This document shows, one piece after another, positions 1 to 7,577 of a stretch of 64,000 nucleotides of DNA. A program made the translations under genes and the position numbers. The notes below the pieces were generated by a model. The model was not told where the DNA came from. It saw nothing but the letters and a program-made list of their open reading frames with translations, and did not search any database. This stretch comes from UBA12018 sp051656605 (lineage in GTDB: Bacteria; Bacteroidota; Bacteroidia; Bacteroidales; CAMTPD01): NCBI GenBank assembly GCA_051656605.1, contig JBOGCF010000007.1, forward strand, positions 143,677-207,676, given 5' to 3'. Within the stretch, counting starts at the first letter, position 1. Every line of letters starts with the position of its first letter.

Positions 1-27
1 CTACCACATTATAAAATATATAATATC

Positions 28-1401
28 ATGTTTAGTAAAGAAACGTATATAGCTCGTAGAGAAAAACTAAAGTCAACACTAACTTCCGGTATTCTCTTGT
101 TTATGGGCAACGACGAATGCGGTGTAAACTATGCCGATAATACATACCATTTCAGACAAGACTCAACTTTCCTATATTATTATGGTCTTAATTATGCAGG
201 ACTTTCTGCAATTATCGACCTTGATGAAAACAAAGAGATTGTTTTTGGCGATGAGCTTACTATCGATCACATTGTATGGATGGGAACACAGCCTACACTA
301 AAAGAAAAATGCGAGCGTATTGGTATCGACAAAACAATGCCGTCGGCTTCTATTGCCGACTATCTTGCAAAGGCTGTAGCGCAGGGTCGTAAAATCCATT
401 TCCTCCCACCCTACCGTGCCGAACACACTTTGAAACTAATCGAATGGTTAGATCTTAAACCTTCGGCTCAGATTGCATCGACAGAGTTTATCAGAGCTGT
501 AGTAAACATGCGCAATTACAAATCGGCAGAGGAAATTGAGGAAATTGAAAAAGCTTGCGACATCACGGCTGATATGCACCTTACTGCAATGCGCATGGTG
601 CGTCCGGGCATCAAAGAGTGTGAAGTAGCTGCGGCTGTAACTGAAGTGGCGCTTGCCGCGGGCGGACAGCTTTCGTTTCCGGTAATTGCTACGATCAACG
701 GGCAAACACTGCACAACCACTACCATGGTAACACAATCAAAAGTGGAGATATGCTCCTTCTCGACTGCGGAGCTGAAACTGCGATGGGCTATGCCGGTGA
801 CATGTCTTCGACTATTCCGGCCGATTCTGTCTTCACGCAACGTCAACGCGACATTTACGACATTCAGGTAGCAGCACACGAAGCTGCGGTCGATGCTCTT
901 AGACCAGGCATCCGTTTTGAAGATGTTTATGACCTGTCTTGCATGACAATTGTAGAAGGATTGAAGTCGCTTGGTTTTATGAAAGGTGATGCGGCCGAAG
1001 CCGTAAAAGCCGGTGCGCATGCGCTGTTTATGCCTTGCGGACTCGGACATATGATGGGGCTTGATGTACACGATATGGAGAATTTGGGTGAAGTTTGGGT
1101 TGGTTATGACGGACAACCAAAGAGCACTCAATTCGGACGTAAGTCGCTCCGTTTGGGTCGTACATTGGAGCCGGGTTTTGTTCTTACCATCGAACCGGGC
1201 ATCTATTTCATTCCTGAATTGATCGACAAATGGAGAGCCGAAAATCAATTTACCGACTTTATCAACTACGAAAAAACATCTATGTACAAAGACTTCGGTG
1301 GTATTCGTAACGAAGAAGACTATTTAATCACAGCCGATGGTAAGCGATTGCTAGGTAAACCTATACCAAAACATGCAGCCGATGTAGAGTTGCTTCGATA
1401 A
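28..1401 (+). CDS. pepP: Xaa-Pro aminopeptidase (M24B, PepP-like)
   Basis: This 457-residue protein should remove an N-terminal residue that precedes proline, using a dinuclear metal centre in the cytoplasm. An N-terminal AMP_N-type domain (about 5-150) precedes a pita-bread M24 domain (about 175-440). The five metal ligands can be assigned: D246 (LLDCGAE), D258 (YAGDMSS), H341 (GLGHMMGLDVHD), E389 (TIEPGIY) and E429 (GIRNEED). No signal peptide is seen. Length matches bacterial PepP. The ATG at 28 sits 27 nt from the window edge, so its promoter is not visible. The next gene begins about 90 nt downstream on the same strand and could be co-transcribed. Confidence 0.93.
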   Translation: MFSKETYIARREKLKSTLTSGILLFMGNDECGVNYADNTYHFRQDSTFLYYYGLNYAGLSAIIDLDENKEIVFGDELTIDHIVWMGTQPTLKEKCERIGIDKTMPSASIADYLAKAVAQGRKIHFLPPYRAEHTLKLIEWLDLKPSAQIASTEFIRAVVNMRNYKSAEEIEEIEKACDITADMHLTAMRMVRPGIKECEVAAAVTEVALAAGGQLSFPVIATINGQTLHNHYHGNTIKSGDMLLLDCGAETAMGYAGDMSSTIPADSVFTQRQRDIYDIQVAAHEAAVDALRPGIRFEDVYDLSCMTIVEGLKSLGFMKGDAAEAVKAGAHALFMPCGLGHMMGLDVHDMENLGEVWVGYDGQPKSTQFGRKSLRLGRTLEPGFVLTIEPGIYFIPELIDKWRAENQFTDFINYEKTSMYKDFGGIRNEEDYLITADGKRLLGKPIPKHAADVELLR

Positions 1402-1493
1402 GCATTGAGGCTTGTTCGATAAAAAAAGAGCGTTAACATGTGTATCTCATAACATTAAGACGTATCGTTTGTTTTAAAAGAAAACAGATCGCT

Positions 1494-2177
1494 ATGGATA
1501 CACATGCTAAGCACTTAATCAAGCAAATCAATCAACATGCCAATGAGGCCAAGAGTGATTGGTGGAATAGGCATTTACACAATGCCATTCAATTTGCAGG
1601 TGTAACAATGCCACAACTCAAAAGCATTGTACGCGAATGGAAAAAAGAGAATCCCCTTTCCGTAAAAGAGTATCTTGAGATTGCAGATTTAATGCTTTCG
1701 AAAGAAATTGCGGAGTATAAAATTGCAGGAATCTTGATTTATCAAAAATATATCATCGGTAAAATCGAAGATAAAGTTGTGCTTTATCATGTTGAAAAAC
1801 TCTTTAACGACAACTTAGTCTACGACAAGTTTACGTGTAGCAAACTTGCTCAGATCGTGATTGCAGCTTTGATTAACGACGGTAATCCTGACATTATTGA
1901 TCAGATCATTGACTGGAGTGCTTCTGAGAACATTTGGCTAAGTAGGTGTGCGATGCTTGGTTTTGCAAATTGCAAAGAACTGAAACAACATCATCATATC
2001 CTAGACGCTTCGATGCGATTGAATATTAAGCGTGATGAAGCTTTGCATAAAACTGCGGTTGCTGAGTTGCTCCGAAAGATTGCATTATTTGATCCCATCT
2101 GGGTAGGACAATTTATCGATGCAAAGCAAATATACATTACTCCTGAAGTAAAGAAGATTGCTTTCAAATTAAGATAA
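1494..2177 (+). CDS. AlkD-like DNA alkylation repair protein
   Basis: A 227-residue, all-helical protein of the AlkD/AlkC HEAT-like-repeat family, which excises positively charged alkylated bases such as N3- or N7-alkylpurines. Residues resembling the AlkD active-site region can be picked out: D111 in NLVYDKFTC (AlkD has WDLVD here), W141 and W148 in the IDWSASENIWLSR segment. I chose the ATG at 1494 over the in-frame GTG at 1440 because homology-like sequence begins at MDTHAKH and the 18 extra residues look non-coding. The gene converges on mutB; a strong bidirectional hairpin lies between them. Family call is good, substrate is inferred. Confidence 0.8.
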   Translation: MDTHAKHLIKQINQHANEAKSDWWNRHLHNAIQFAGVTMPQLKSIVREWKKENPLSVKEYLEIADLMLSKEIAEYKIAGILIYQKYIIGKIEDKVVLYHVEKLFNDNLVYDKFTCSKLAQIVIAALINDGNPDIIDQIIDWSASENIWLSRCAMLGFANCKELKQHHHILDASMRLNIKRDEALHKTAVAELLRKIALFDPIWVGQFIDAKQIYITPEVKKIAFKLR

Positions 2178-2182
2178 AAAAT

Positions 2183-2216
2183 AAAGCGGGCGTACCAGAA
2201 ATGGCACGCCCGCTTT
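2183..2216. terminator. Bidirectional terminator between alkD-like gene and mutB
   Basis: A GC-rich 11-bp perfect stem (AAAGCGGGCGT, 2183-2193, with ACGCCCGCTTT, 2206-2216) with a 12-nt loop lies between two convergent genes. On the minus strand it is followed by an A/T-rich run with six consecutive U, ideal for ending the mutA-UbiA-mutB transcript. The plus side has a weaker U run. Confidence 0.85.
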
Positions 2217-2235
2217 GTATATCGAAGTCGGAAGA

Positions 2236-4383
2236 TTAGTCTTCCAACATAATTTCAAGAATCTGACAAGCAGCTTTCGAAACTGAAGTACCAGGACCAA
2301 AGATTGCCGATACACCAGCTTGGTATAGGAAATCGTAGTCTTGTGCCGGAATAACACCACCTGCGATAACGATGATATCTTCGCGACCTAGCTTCTTAAG
2401 TTCTTCGATTACCTGAGGTACAAGTGTCTTGTGACCTGCAGCCAATGAAGAAACTCCCATTACATGCACGTCGTTTTCTACAGCTTGACGAGCAGCTTCG
2501 GCTGGAGTTTGGAACAATGGTCCCATATCCACGTCGAATCCGCAGTCTGCGTATCCTGTCGCTACAACTTTAGCTCCACGGTCATGCCCGTCTTGTCCCA
2601 TTTTCGCGATCATAATACGTGGCTGACGACCTTCTTTCTTCGCAAACGCTTCAGCTAGTTCGCAAGCACGAACAAAGTCTGCGTCTTTCTTAGTTTCTGA
2701 TGAGTACACGCCCGAAATAGTTCTAATGATTGCTTTATAACGTCCGGCAACAGCTTCACACGCATCCGAGATTTCACCAAGAGTAGCACGTACTCTTGCT
2801 GCTTCGATTGCTAATGCTAATAAGTTACCATCTTTAGTATCTGCACAAGTAGTAATTGCTTCCAAAGCTTTCTTCACAGCAGCTTCGTCACGAACTTCCT
2901 TCACTTGGTTTAGACGTTCGATTTGTTGAATACGTACAGCAGTATTGTCTACTTCAAGAATATCAATTGGATCTTCTTTCTCTAGACGATACTTGTTTAC
3001 ACCCACAATTACTTGAGCATTTGAGTCGATCTTAGCTTGAGTACGAGCAGCAGCTTCTTCGATACGAAGTTTTGGAAGACCTGTTTCAATTGCTTTAGCC
3101 ATACCACCCATGCTATCGATTTCCTGGATGTGAGCCCATGCCTTTTCTACAAGTTCGTTTGTCAACGACTCTACGTAGAAAGAACCTGCCCATGGATCGA
3201 TTTCTTTACATACTTGAGTTTCCTCTTGAATGTAGATCTGTGTATTACGAGCAATACGTGCAGAGAAGTCGGTAGGAAGTGCGATCGCCTCGTCAAGTGC
3301 ATTTGTGTGCAAAGACTGAGTGTGACCAAGTGCAGCTGCCATCGCTTCGATACAAGTACGACCTACGTTATTAAACGGATCTTGCTCTGTCAACGACCAT
3401 CCAGAAGTTTGACTGTGTGTACGAAGTGCCAATGACTTCGGATTCTTAGCACCGAAGCTCTTAACAATCTTAGCCCACAACATACGAGCAGCACGCATTT
3501 TTGCAATCTCCATGAAGTGGTTCATACCAATCGCCCAGAAGAAAGACAAACGTGGAGCAAACGCATCTACGTCGATACCTGCGTTGATACCTGCACGAAG
3601 GTATTCCATGCCATCGGCAAGTGTATAAGCCATCTCGATATCAGCTGTTGCTCCTGCCTCTTGCATGTGATAGCCGGAGATAGAGATCGAGTTAAACTTA
3701 GGCATATTTTGTGATGTGTATTCAAAGATATCAGCAATGATACGCATTGAGAATTCTGGTGGGTAGATGTATGTATTACGCACCATGAACTCTTTCAGGA
3801 TATCATTTTGAATGGTTCCTGCCATCTCTTCAAGCTTAGCTCCTTGCTCCAATCCTGCGTTGATATAGAATGCTAGTATAGGAAGTACCGCACCATTCAT
3901 TGTCATAGATACAGACATTTTATTCAATGGAATACCTTCGAATAAAACTTTCATATCTTCTAGCGAACAAATAGATACACCTGCTTTACCTACGTCTCCA
4001 ACTACACGTTCGTGGTCGGCATCGTATCCGCGGTGTGTTGCAAGGTCGAATGCAACAGACAAACCTTTTTGTCCTGACGCAAGATTTCTACGGTAGAATG
4101 CATTTGATTCTTCAGCTGTAGAGAAGCCCGCATATTGACGAATTGTCCAAGGACGCATCGCATACATACCGCTATATGGCCCACGAAGATATGGTGGCAA
4201 ACCGGCAGCATAACCAAGATGCTCCATGCCTTCAAGGTCTTCTTTTGTATATACAGGCTTAACCTGAATATGTTCCGGAGTGTTCCAAACAGAATCGATT
4301 CCGTTTGCTTTGGCCCATTCACTTGCATTGGTTGAAGTAAAGCCGGCCGATTTGTAATCTATATTTCTAAAATTCGGTCTCAT
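2236..4383 (-). CDS. mutB: Methylmalonyl-CoA mutase large (alpha) subunit
   Basis: The catalytic subunit of adenosylcobalamin-dependent methylmalonyl-CoA mutase, which interconverts succinyl-CoA and (R)-methylmalonyl-CoA in the succinate-propionate pathway. The 715-residue protein has the substrate-binding TIM barrel (about 40-560) with GMYAMRPWTIRQYAGFST (the catalytic Tyr equivalent is about Y74) and the SISGYHMQEAGAT motif. A C-terminal B12 domain follows, with the base-off DxHxxG motif as DGHDRG (H600). It is nearly collinear with the Propionibacterium alpha subunit and looks fully active. It is the last gene of the operon mutA, UbiA-like gene, mutB, and lies 39 nt after the UbiA-like gene. 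Confidence 0.97.
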   Translation of the reverse strand: MRPNFRNIDYKSAGFTSTNASEWAKANGIDSVWNTPEHIQVKPVYTKEDLEGMEHLGYAAGLPPYLRGPYSGMYAMRPWTIRQYAGFSTAEESNAFYRRNLASGQKGLSVAFDLATHRGYDADHERVVGDVGKAGVSICSLEDMKVLFEGIPLNKMSVSMTMNGAVLPILAFYINAGLEQGAKLEEMAGTIQNDILKEFMVRNTYIYPPEFSMRIIADIFEYTSQNMPKFNSISISGYHMQEAGATADIEMAYTLADGMEYLRAGINAGIDVDAFAPRLSFFWAIGMNHFMEIAKMRAARMLWAKIVKSFGAKNPKSLALRTHSQTSGWSLTEQDPFNNVGRTCIEAMAAALGHTQSLHTNALDEAIALPTDFSARIARNTQIYIQEETQVCKEIDPWAGSFYVESLTNELVEKAWAHIQEIDSMGGMAKAIETGLPKLRIEEAAARTQAKIDSNAQVIVGVNKYRLEKEDPIDILEVDNTAVRIQQIERLNQVKEVRDEAAVKKALEAITTCADTKDGNLLALAIEAARVRATLGEISDACEAVAGRYKAIIRTISGVYSSETKKDADFVRACELAEAFAKKEGRQPRIMIAKMGQDGHDRGAKVVATGYADCGFDVDMGPLFQTPAEAARQAVENDVHVMGVSSLAAGHKTLVPQVIEELKKLGREDIIVIAGGVIPAQDYDFLYQAGVSAIFGPGTSVSKAACQILEIMLED

Positions 4384-4422
4384 TTTTTGTCTATTTCTTA
4401 TTATTGAATACTACACCGCTGC

Positions 4423-5310
4423 TTATTGCCATCCGGCAAATAAGAAAGATAGAGACAAGAGCAGTGCAAACAATAATTGCAATCGTGAAGTTAACTTATT
4501 TAGGTCTTTGATCGCTTCTGATGAAGAGTTGTTCACATCGCGAAGCAGTACAATACATTTCCATGCCAACGGCAAGGTAAACAGCGCACATAAAGACATC
4601 AAAGGCAGTACATCTGTTATTACTAATAAAACAAGTATACTAAATGCCACATAGATATGAGCTTTATAAAAACTTGTAAGCTGTGTTATATTTTTTGACA
4701 ACACTGCTGTACGCACACCTGTATGCTTATCTGCAACGTATTCTGTAATTGCATGCGACTGAATGATATTCAATGTAATTAACCCTACCGGAATAGAAAG
4801 CAACAATAGTTGCCAGACCAATATGGAAGTTAATACATACCCTGTACCTAACACAACCAACGGACCATATACAAGAAAGATGAGAAGATCGCCCGATAAT
4901 GTATATTTAAGTCGGGGATATAGTAAAACCGCAAAAACACCAACGACACCCATCCAAGCCAATTGCCAACCGCTGGTCATCAATAGAAACAAACCTATCA
5001 ACATACCTACGATCAAACAAATGTTAGCTATCACTAATAGACTTCTAGGTGGTTGTGGATTTTGATTTACCTCAACCGATTTATGACTTTCACCATAATG
5101 CTTGTACGCATGAAACAAGTTGCCTGCTGTTTGGAAGAACAATGCTCCAAGCAATGCAACAAACCCCAGAAACCATTCAATATGATTTCCAGAAAGTATG
5201 CTTATGTAATAAACATACATAATCGCAACAAATGAGGGCATAGAGCCGCCTGGTAAAGACCAAGGTCGAGCATAAGCAGCCCAATCGGATGAAGTGGTTT
5301 TTTTTCTCAT
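4423..5310 (-). CDS. UbiA-superfamily membrane protein with altered Asp motifs
   Basis: A 295-residue polytopic protein with about eight to nine hydrophobic segments and the UbiA/MenA prenyltransferase layout. An N-terminal YARPWSLPGGSMPS segment resembles MenA. The family's two Mg-diphosphate motifs are altered. At the first, NDxxD is replaced by N64-L-F-H67-AYK-H71. The second (186-201, ending TGVRT) keeps an acidic pair (E190, D194) and the G-x-R-T tail. It sits inside the methylmalonyl-CoA mutase operon, 7 nt after mutA and 39 nt before mutB. It could be a divergent menaquinone- or haem-type prenyltransferase, or a non-catalytic relative. Substrate unknown. Confidence 0.75.
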   Translation of the reverse strand: MRKKTTSSDWAAYARPWSLPGGSMPSFVAIMYVYYISILSGNHIEWFLGFVALLGALFFQTAGNLFHAYKHYGESHKSVEVNQNPQPPRSLLVIANICLIVGMLIGLFLLMTSGWQLAWMGVVGVFAVLLYPRLKYTLSGDLLIFLVYGPLVVLGTGYVLTSILVWQLLLLSIPVGLITLNIIQSHAITEYVADKHTGVRTAVLSKNITQLTSFYKAHIYVAFSILVLLVITDVLPLMSLCALFTLPLAWKCIVLLRDVNNSSSEAIKDLNKLTSRLQLLFALLLSLSFLFAGWQ

Positions 5311-5317
5311 ATCTGTA

Positions 5318-7210
5318 TTAAGCTATACCTAACTTTGCATTAAATGCTTTTAATGTTTCAAGCACATTAGAACGAACATTAATAAACTGGTCGATACCTT
5401 GAGCTTTAAGTTCATCCATACAAGCAGGAGCTCCGGCAATTACAAGTTCTGCATCGTTCCCGATTGCAGCTTTTGCCTGAGGTGCGAATTCAGCATATTC
5501 ATCATCGCTTGAGCAAAGTACAATCACTTCGGCTCCGGCAGCTTTGGCAGCTTGAACACCGCTTTCTACTGTTTCAAAACCAAGATTGTCGACAACTTTA
5601 TATCCTGCACATGCGAAGAAGTTGCAAGCAAATTGAGCACGTGCCAAACGCATTGCAAGATTACCGATTGTAAGCATAAACACTTTAGGTGTTTTTCCTG
5701 ACTTCTCAGTTGCAAGACGAAGCTCTTCAAATTCTGAAGCACCTCTATCAAAGCATAATGTTGCAATTGTTTTCTCTTGTGAACATCCACATCCGCAACA
5801 TTCAGATTTTTCAATCTTAGCAGCTGCTACTTCTGTAAAGTTTGGATATTGATTTGTACCAAGTAAGATTTCACGACGTGTAGCAATTGCTGCTTTACGA
5901 GCTGTTGATGCTGCGTTTACAGCACCTTGAATTACACCTTCTTTTACTGCTTGATAGAATCCGCCCATATCTTCAACTTCGTTGAATAGCTTCCAAGCTT
6001 GATCAGCGATAGATGAAGTAAGATTTTCAATATAATAAGAGCCTGCTGATGCATCCACTACTTTATTAAAATGAGACTCCTCTTTCAATAATAGTTGTTG
6101 GTTACGTGCAATTCTCTTAGAGAACTCATCTGCTTTTTTATAAGCTTTATCAAATGGAGTTACAGTAATCGAGTTTACACCTGCAATAGCAGCGGACATT
6201 GTTTCTGTTTGAGAACGAAGCAAGTTTACGTGTGCATCGTAAATAGTCATATTCCACTCAGATGTTGTAGCGTGCATATACATCTTTGCTGCACAACGAC
6301 ATAATCCGTCTGGCTGATTATTAGGACAATCGTGTTGACATTTTGGTGCGTATGCAGCAACAATCTCAGCCCACAACCATCTTGCAGCACGGAATTTAGC
6401 AATTTCCATAAAGTAGTTAGCACCAATACCGAAGTTAAATTTAATCTTCTTCGCTACTGTATCTACTGGACAACCTGCTTCATTTAATTTTGCAATCATT
6501 TCATTACCCCAAGCCAAAGCATAACCTAGCTCTTGAGTAATATATGAACCTGCATTGTTGAAGTTTACTGCATTTACAGACAATACTCTGAAACGAGGAA
6601 GTGCCTGCGCTGCCTCAACTACAACTTTAGATTCTGCTACCCATTCGGCATTTTCTTTACCTTTTACGAGCATTTTCTTGAAAGGATCGTAATCTACCGA
6701 ACCGAAACATTTAAGCACATCATAACCACTTGCTTTGATATAGTTTACCAAAATAGTGATAAGTTCTACGCTTTTACGGTTGCAAGTTTTAAAGTTAAGT
6801 TCTACAACTTCAGGATTAATTCCTGTTAGCAACTTTGCAATGTTATCTGCTGTAACATCGTCTGCTTTAATTTGGAAACCAAGAGAATCCGCACCTCTCG
6901 ACAAGCAATCCAAAGCTTCTTTGTTTGCTGCTTCGATACAATTCACCTCTACGTTCTGACGTACTTTCCAGTCATTGTCTTTCTTGGTACCACGAACATA
7001 AGGAAATTCTCCGGGTAAAGACTCTGTAGTCTTCATTCCCTCGATATCTTCCGCTGTGTAAAAAGGGTTGACATTGAAACCTTCATTGGTTCTCCAAACA
7101 AGCTTTTTCTCAAAGTCGGCACCTTTAAGGTCGGCAACGATTTTCTCCTTCCAGGCTTCAGGTGTTACCTGGGGAAAATCTGAGAAAAGTTTTTCTTTAA
7201 GTTCTGCCAT
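5318..7210 (-). CDS. mutA: Methylmalonyl-CoA mutase small (beta) subunit
   Basis: The non-catalytic partner of MutB in the heterodimeric mutase. The 630-residue protein keeps the barrel plus C-terminal Rossmann-like B12-domain architecture (about 490-625), but the DxHxxG cobalamin motif is absent, as expected for a small subunit. Motifs such as KFRAARWLWAEIV and EMSAAIAG-like segments align with mutase barrels. Oddities are two cysteine clusters: C291, C295, C304 and C306 inside the barrel, and C471, C472, C474 and C476 in the linker before the C-terminal domain. First gene of the operon; a canonical promoter lies about 60-95 nt upstream. Confidence 0.93.
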   Translation of the reverse strand: MAELKEKLFSDFPQVTPEAWKEKIVADLKGADFEKKLVWRTNEGFNVNPFYTAEDIEGMKTTESLPGEFPYVRGTKKDNDWKVRQNVEVNCIEAANKEALDCLSRGADSLGFQIKADDVTADNIAKLLTGINPEVVELNFKTCNRKSVELITILVNYIKASGYDVLKCFGSVDYDPFKKMLVKGKENAEWVAESKVVVEAAQALPRFRVLSVNAVNFNNAGSYITQELGYALAWGNEMIAKLNEAGCPVDTVAKKIKFNFGIGANYFMEIAKFRAARWLWAEIVAAYAPKCQHDCPNNQPDGLCRCAAKMYMHATTSEWNMTIYDAHVNLLRSQTETMSAAIAGVNSITVTPFDKAYKKADEFSKRIARNQQLLLKEESHFNKVVDASAGSYYIENLTSSIADQAWKLFNEVEDMGGFYQAVKEGVIQGAVNAASTARKAAIATRREILLGTNQYPNFTEVAAAKIEKSECCGCGCSQEKTIATLCFDRGASEFEELRLATEKSGKTPKVFMLTIGNLAMRLARAQFACNFFACAGYKVVDNLGFETVESGVQAAKAAGAEVIVLCSSDDEYAEFAPQAKAAIGNDAELVIAGAPACMDELKAQGIDQFINVRSNVLETLKAFNAKLGIA

Positions 7211-7275
7211 AATATTAATAGTTAGAAAACTGTAATGATAAAATAAGACTGTTTATTTTTTACAAAACAGCTTTG

Positions 7276-7305
7276 CAAAGGTAGAAAAATTCAATACAAA
7301 GCAAA
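7276..7305 (-). promoter_or_regulatory. Bacteroidota-type promoter of the mutA operon
   Basis: Read on the minus strand, a -33 TTTG (7302-7305) is followed after 18 nt by a -7 box TACCTTTG (7276-7283), matching TAnnTTTG. Transcription would start near 7269, giving a leader of about 60 nt before mutA. This is a consensus match only; the spacing is 1 nt short of the usual 19-21. Confidence 0.7.
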
Positions 7306-7537
7306 GTTTTAAGACTTAAATTGCACTTTCATGTAAATATTTAGCAAAGAAACGTTGCATTTATAAGTCTCAAATTTCATTAATCGCTTATGAATAGAAC
7401 AAGATAGTAATTGTAAAGTTTGATGGTTTATAGAAAGAAATACAACAGAATAAGAATGAAAAAACAAATCTGAACCTTACACAAAATAAACAACATCACA
7501 CATTCTTACATATTTATTTACACAAGTACAAATAAAC
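7306..7537. other. AT-rich intergenic stretch, no gene seen
   Basis: Together with the mutA promoter and the helicase terminator this fills the 367-nt gap 7211-7577. I see no open frame with a convincing start, no tRNA and no strong secondary structure here. Confidence 0.6.
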
Positions 7538-7576
7538 ACTTTTATGCACAAATATCTGTTCCTTGTGCATAAAAGT
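7538..7576 (-). terminator. Terminator of the Pif1-TPR helicase gene
   Basis: A perfect 14-bp inverted repeat (ACTTTTATGCACAA, 7538-7551, and its complement, 7563-7576) with an 11-nt loop begins 2 nt beyond the helicase stop codon. On the minus strand the stem is followed by a U-rich stretch (GUUUAUUU). Confidence 0.75.
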
Positions 7577-7577
7577 C

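Noticed and set aside
448..1248. 266-codon minus-strand open frame inside the aminopeptidase gene
   Set aside because: It lies wholly under a well-supported gene with intact catalytic residues and has no recognisable domain; a shadow frame.
7538..7576. Perfect 14-bp inverted repeat considered as a mobile-element end or attachment site
   Set aside because: Its place 2 nt from a stop codon, hairpin geometry and U-rich flank fit a terminator; no matching repeat or transposase was seen.
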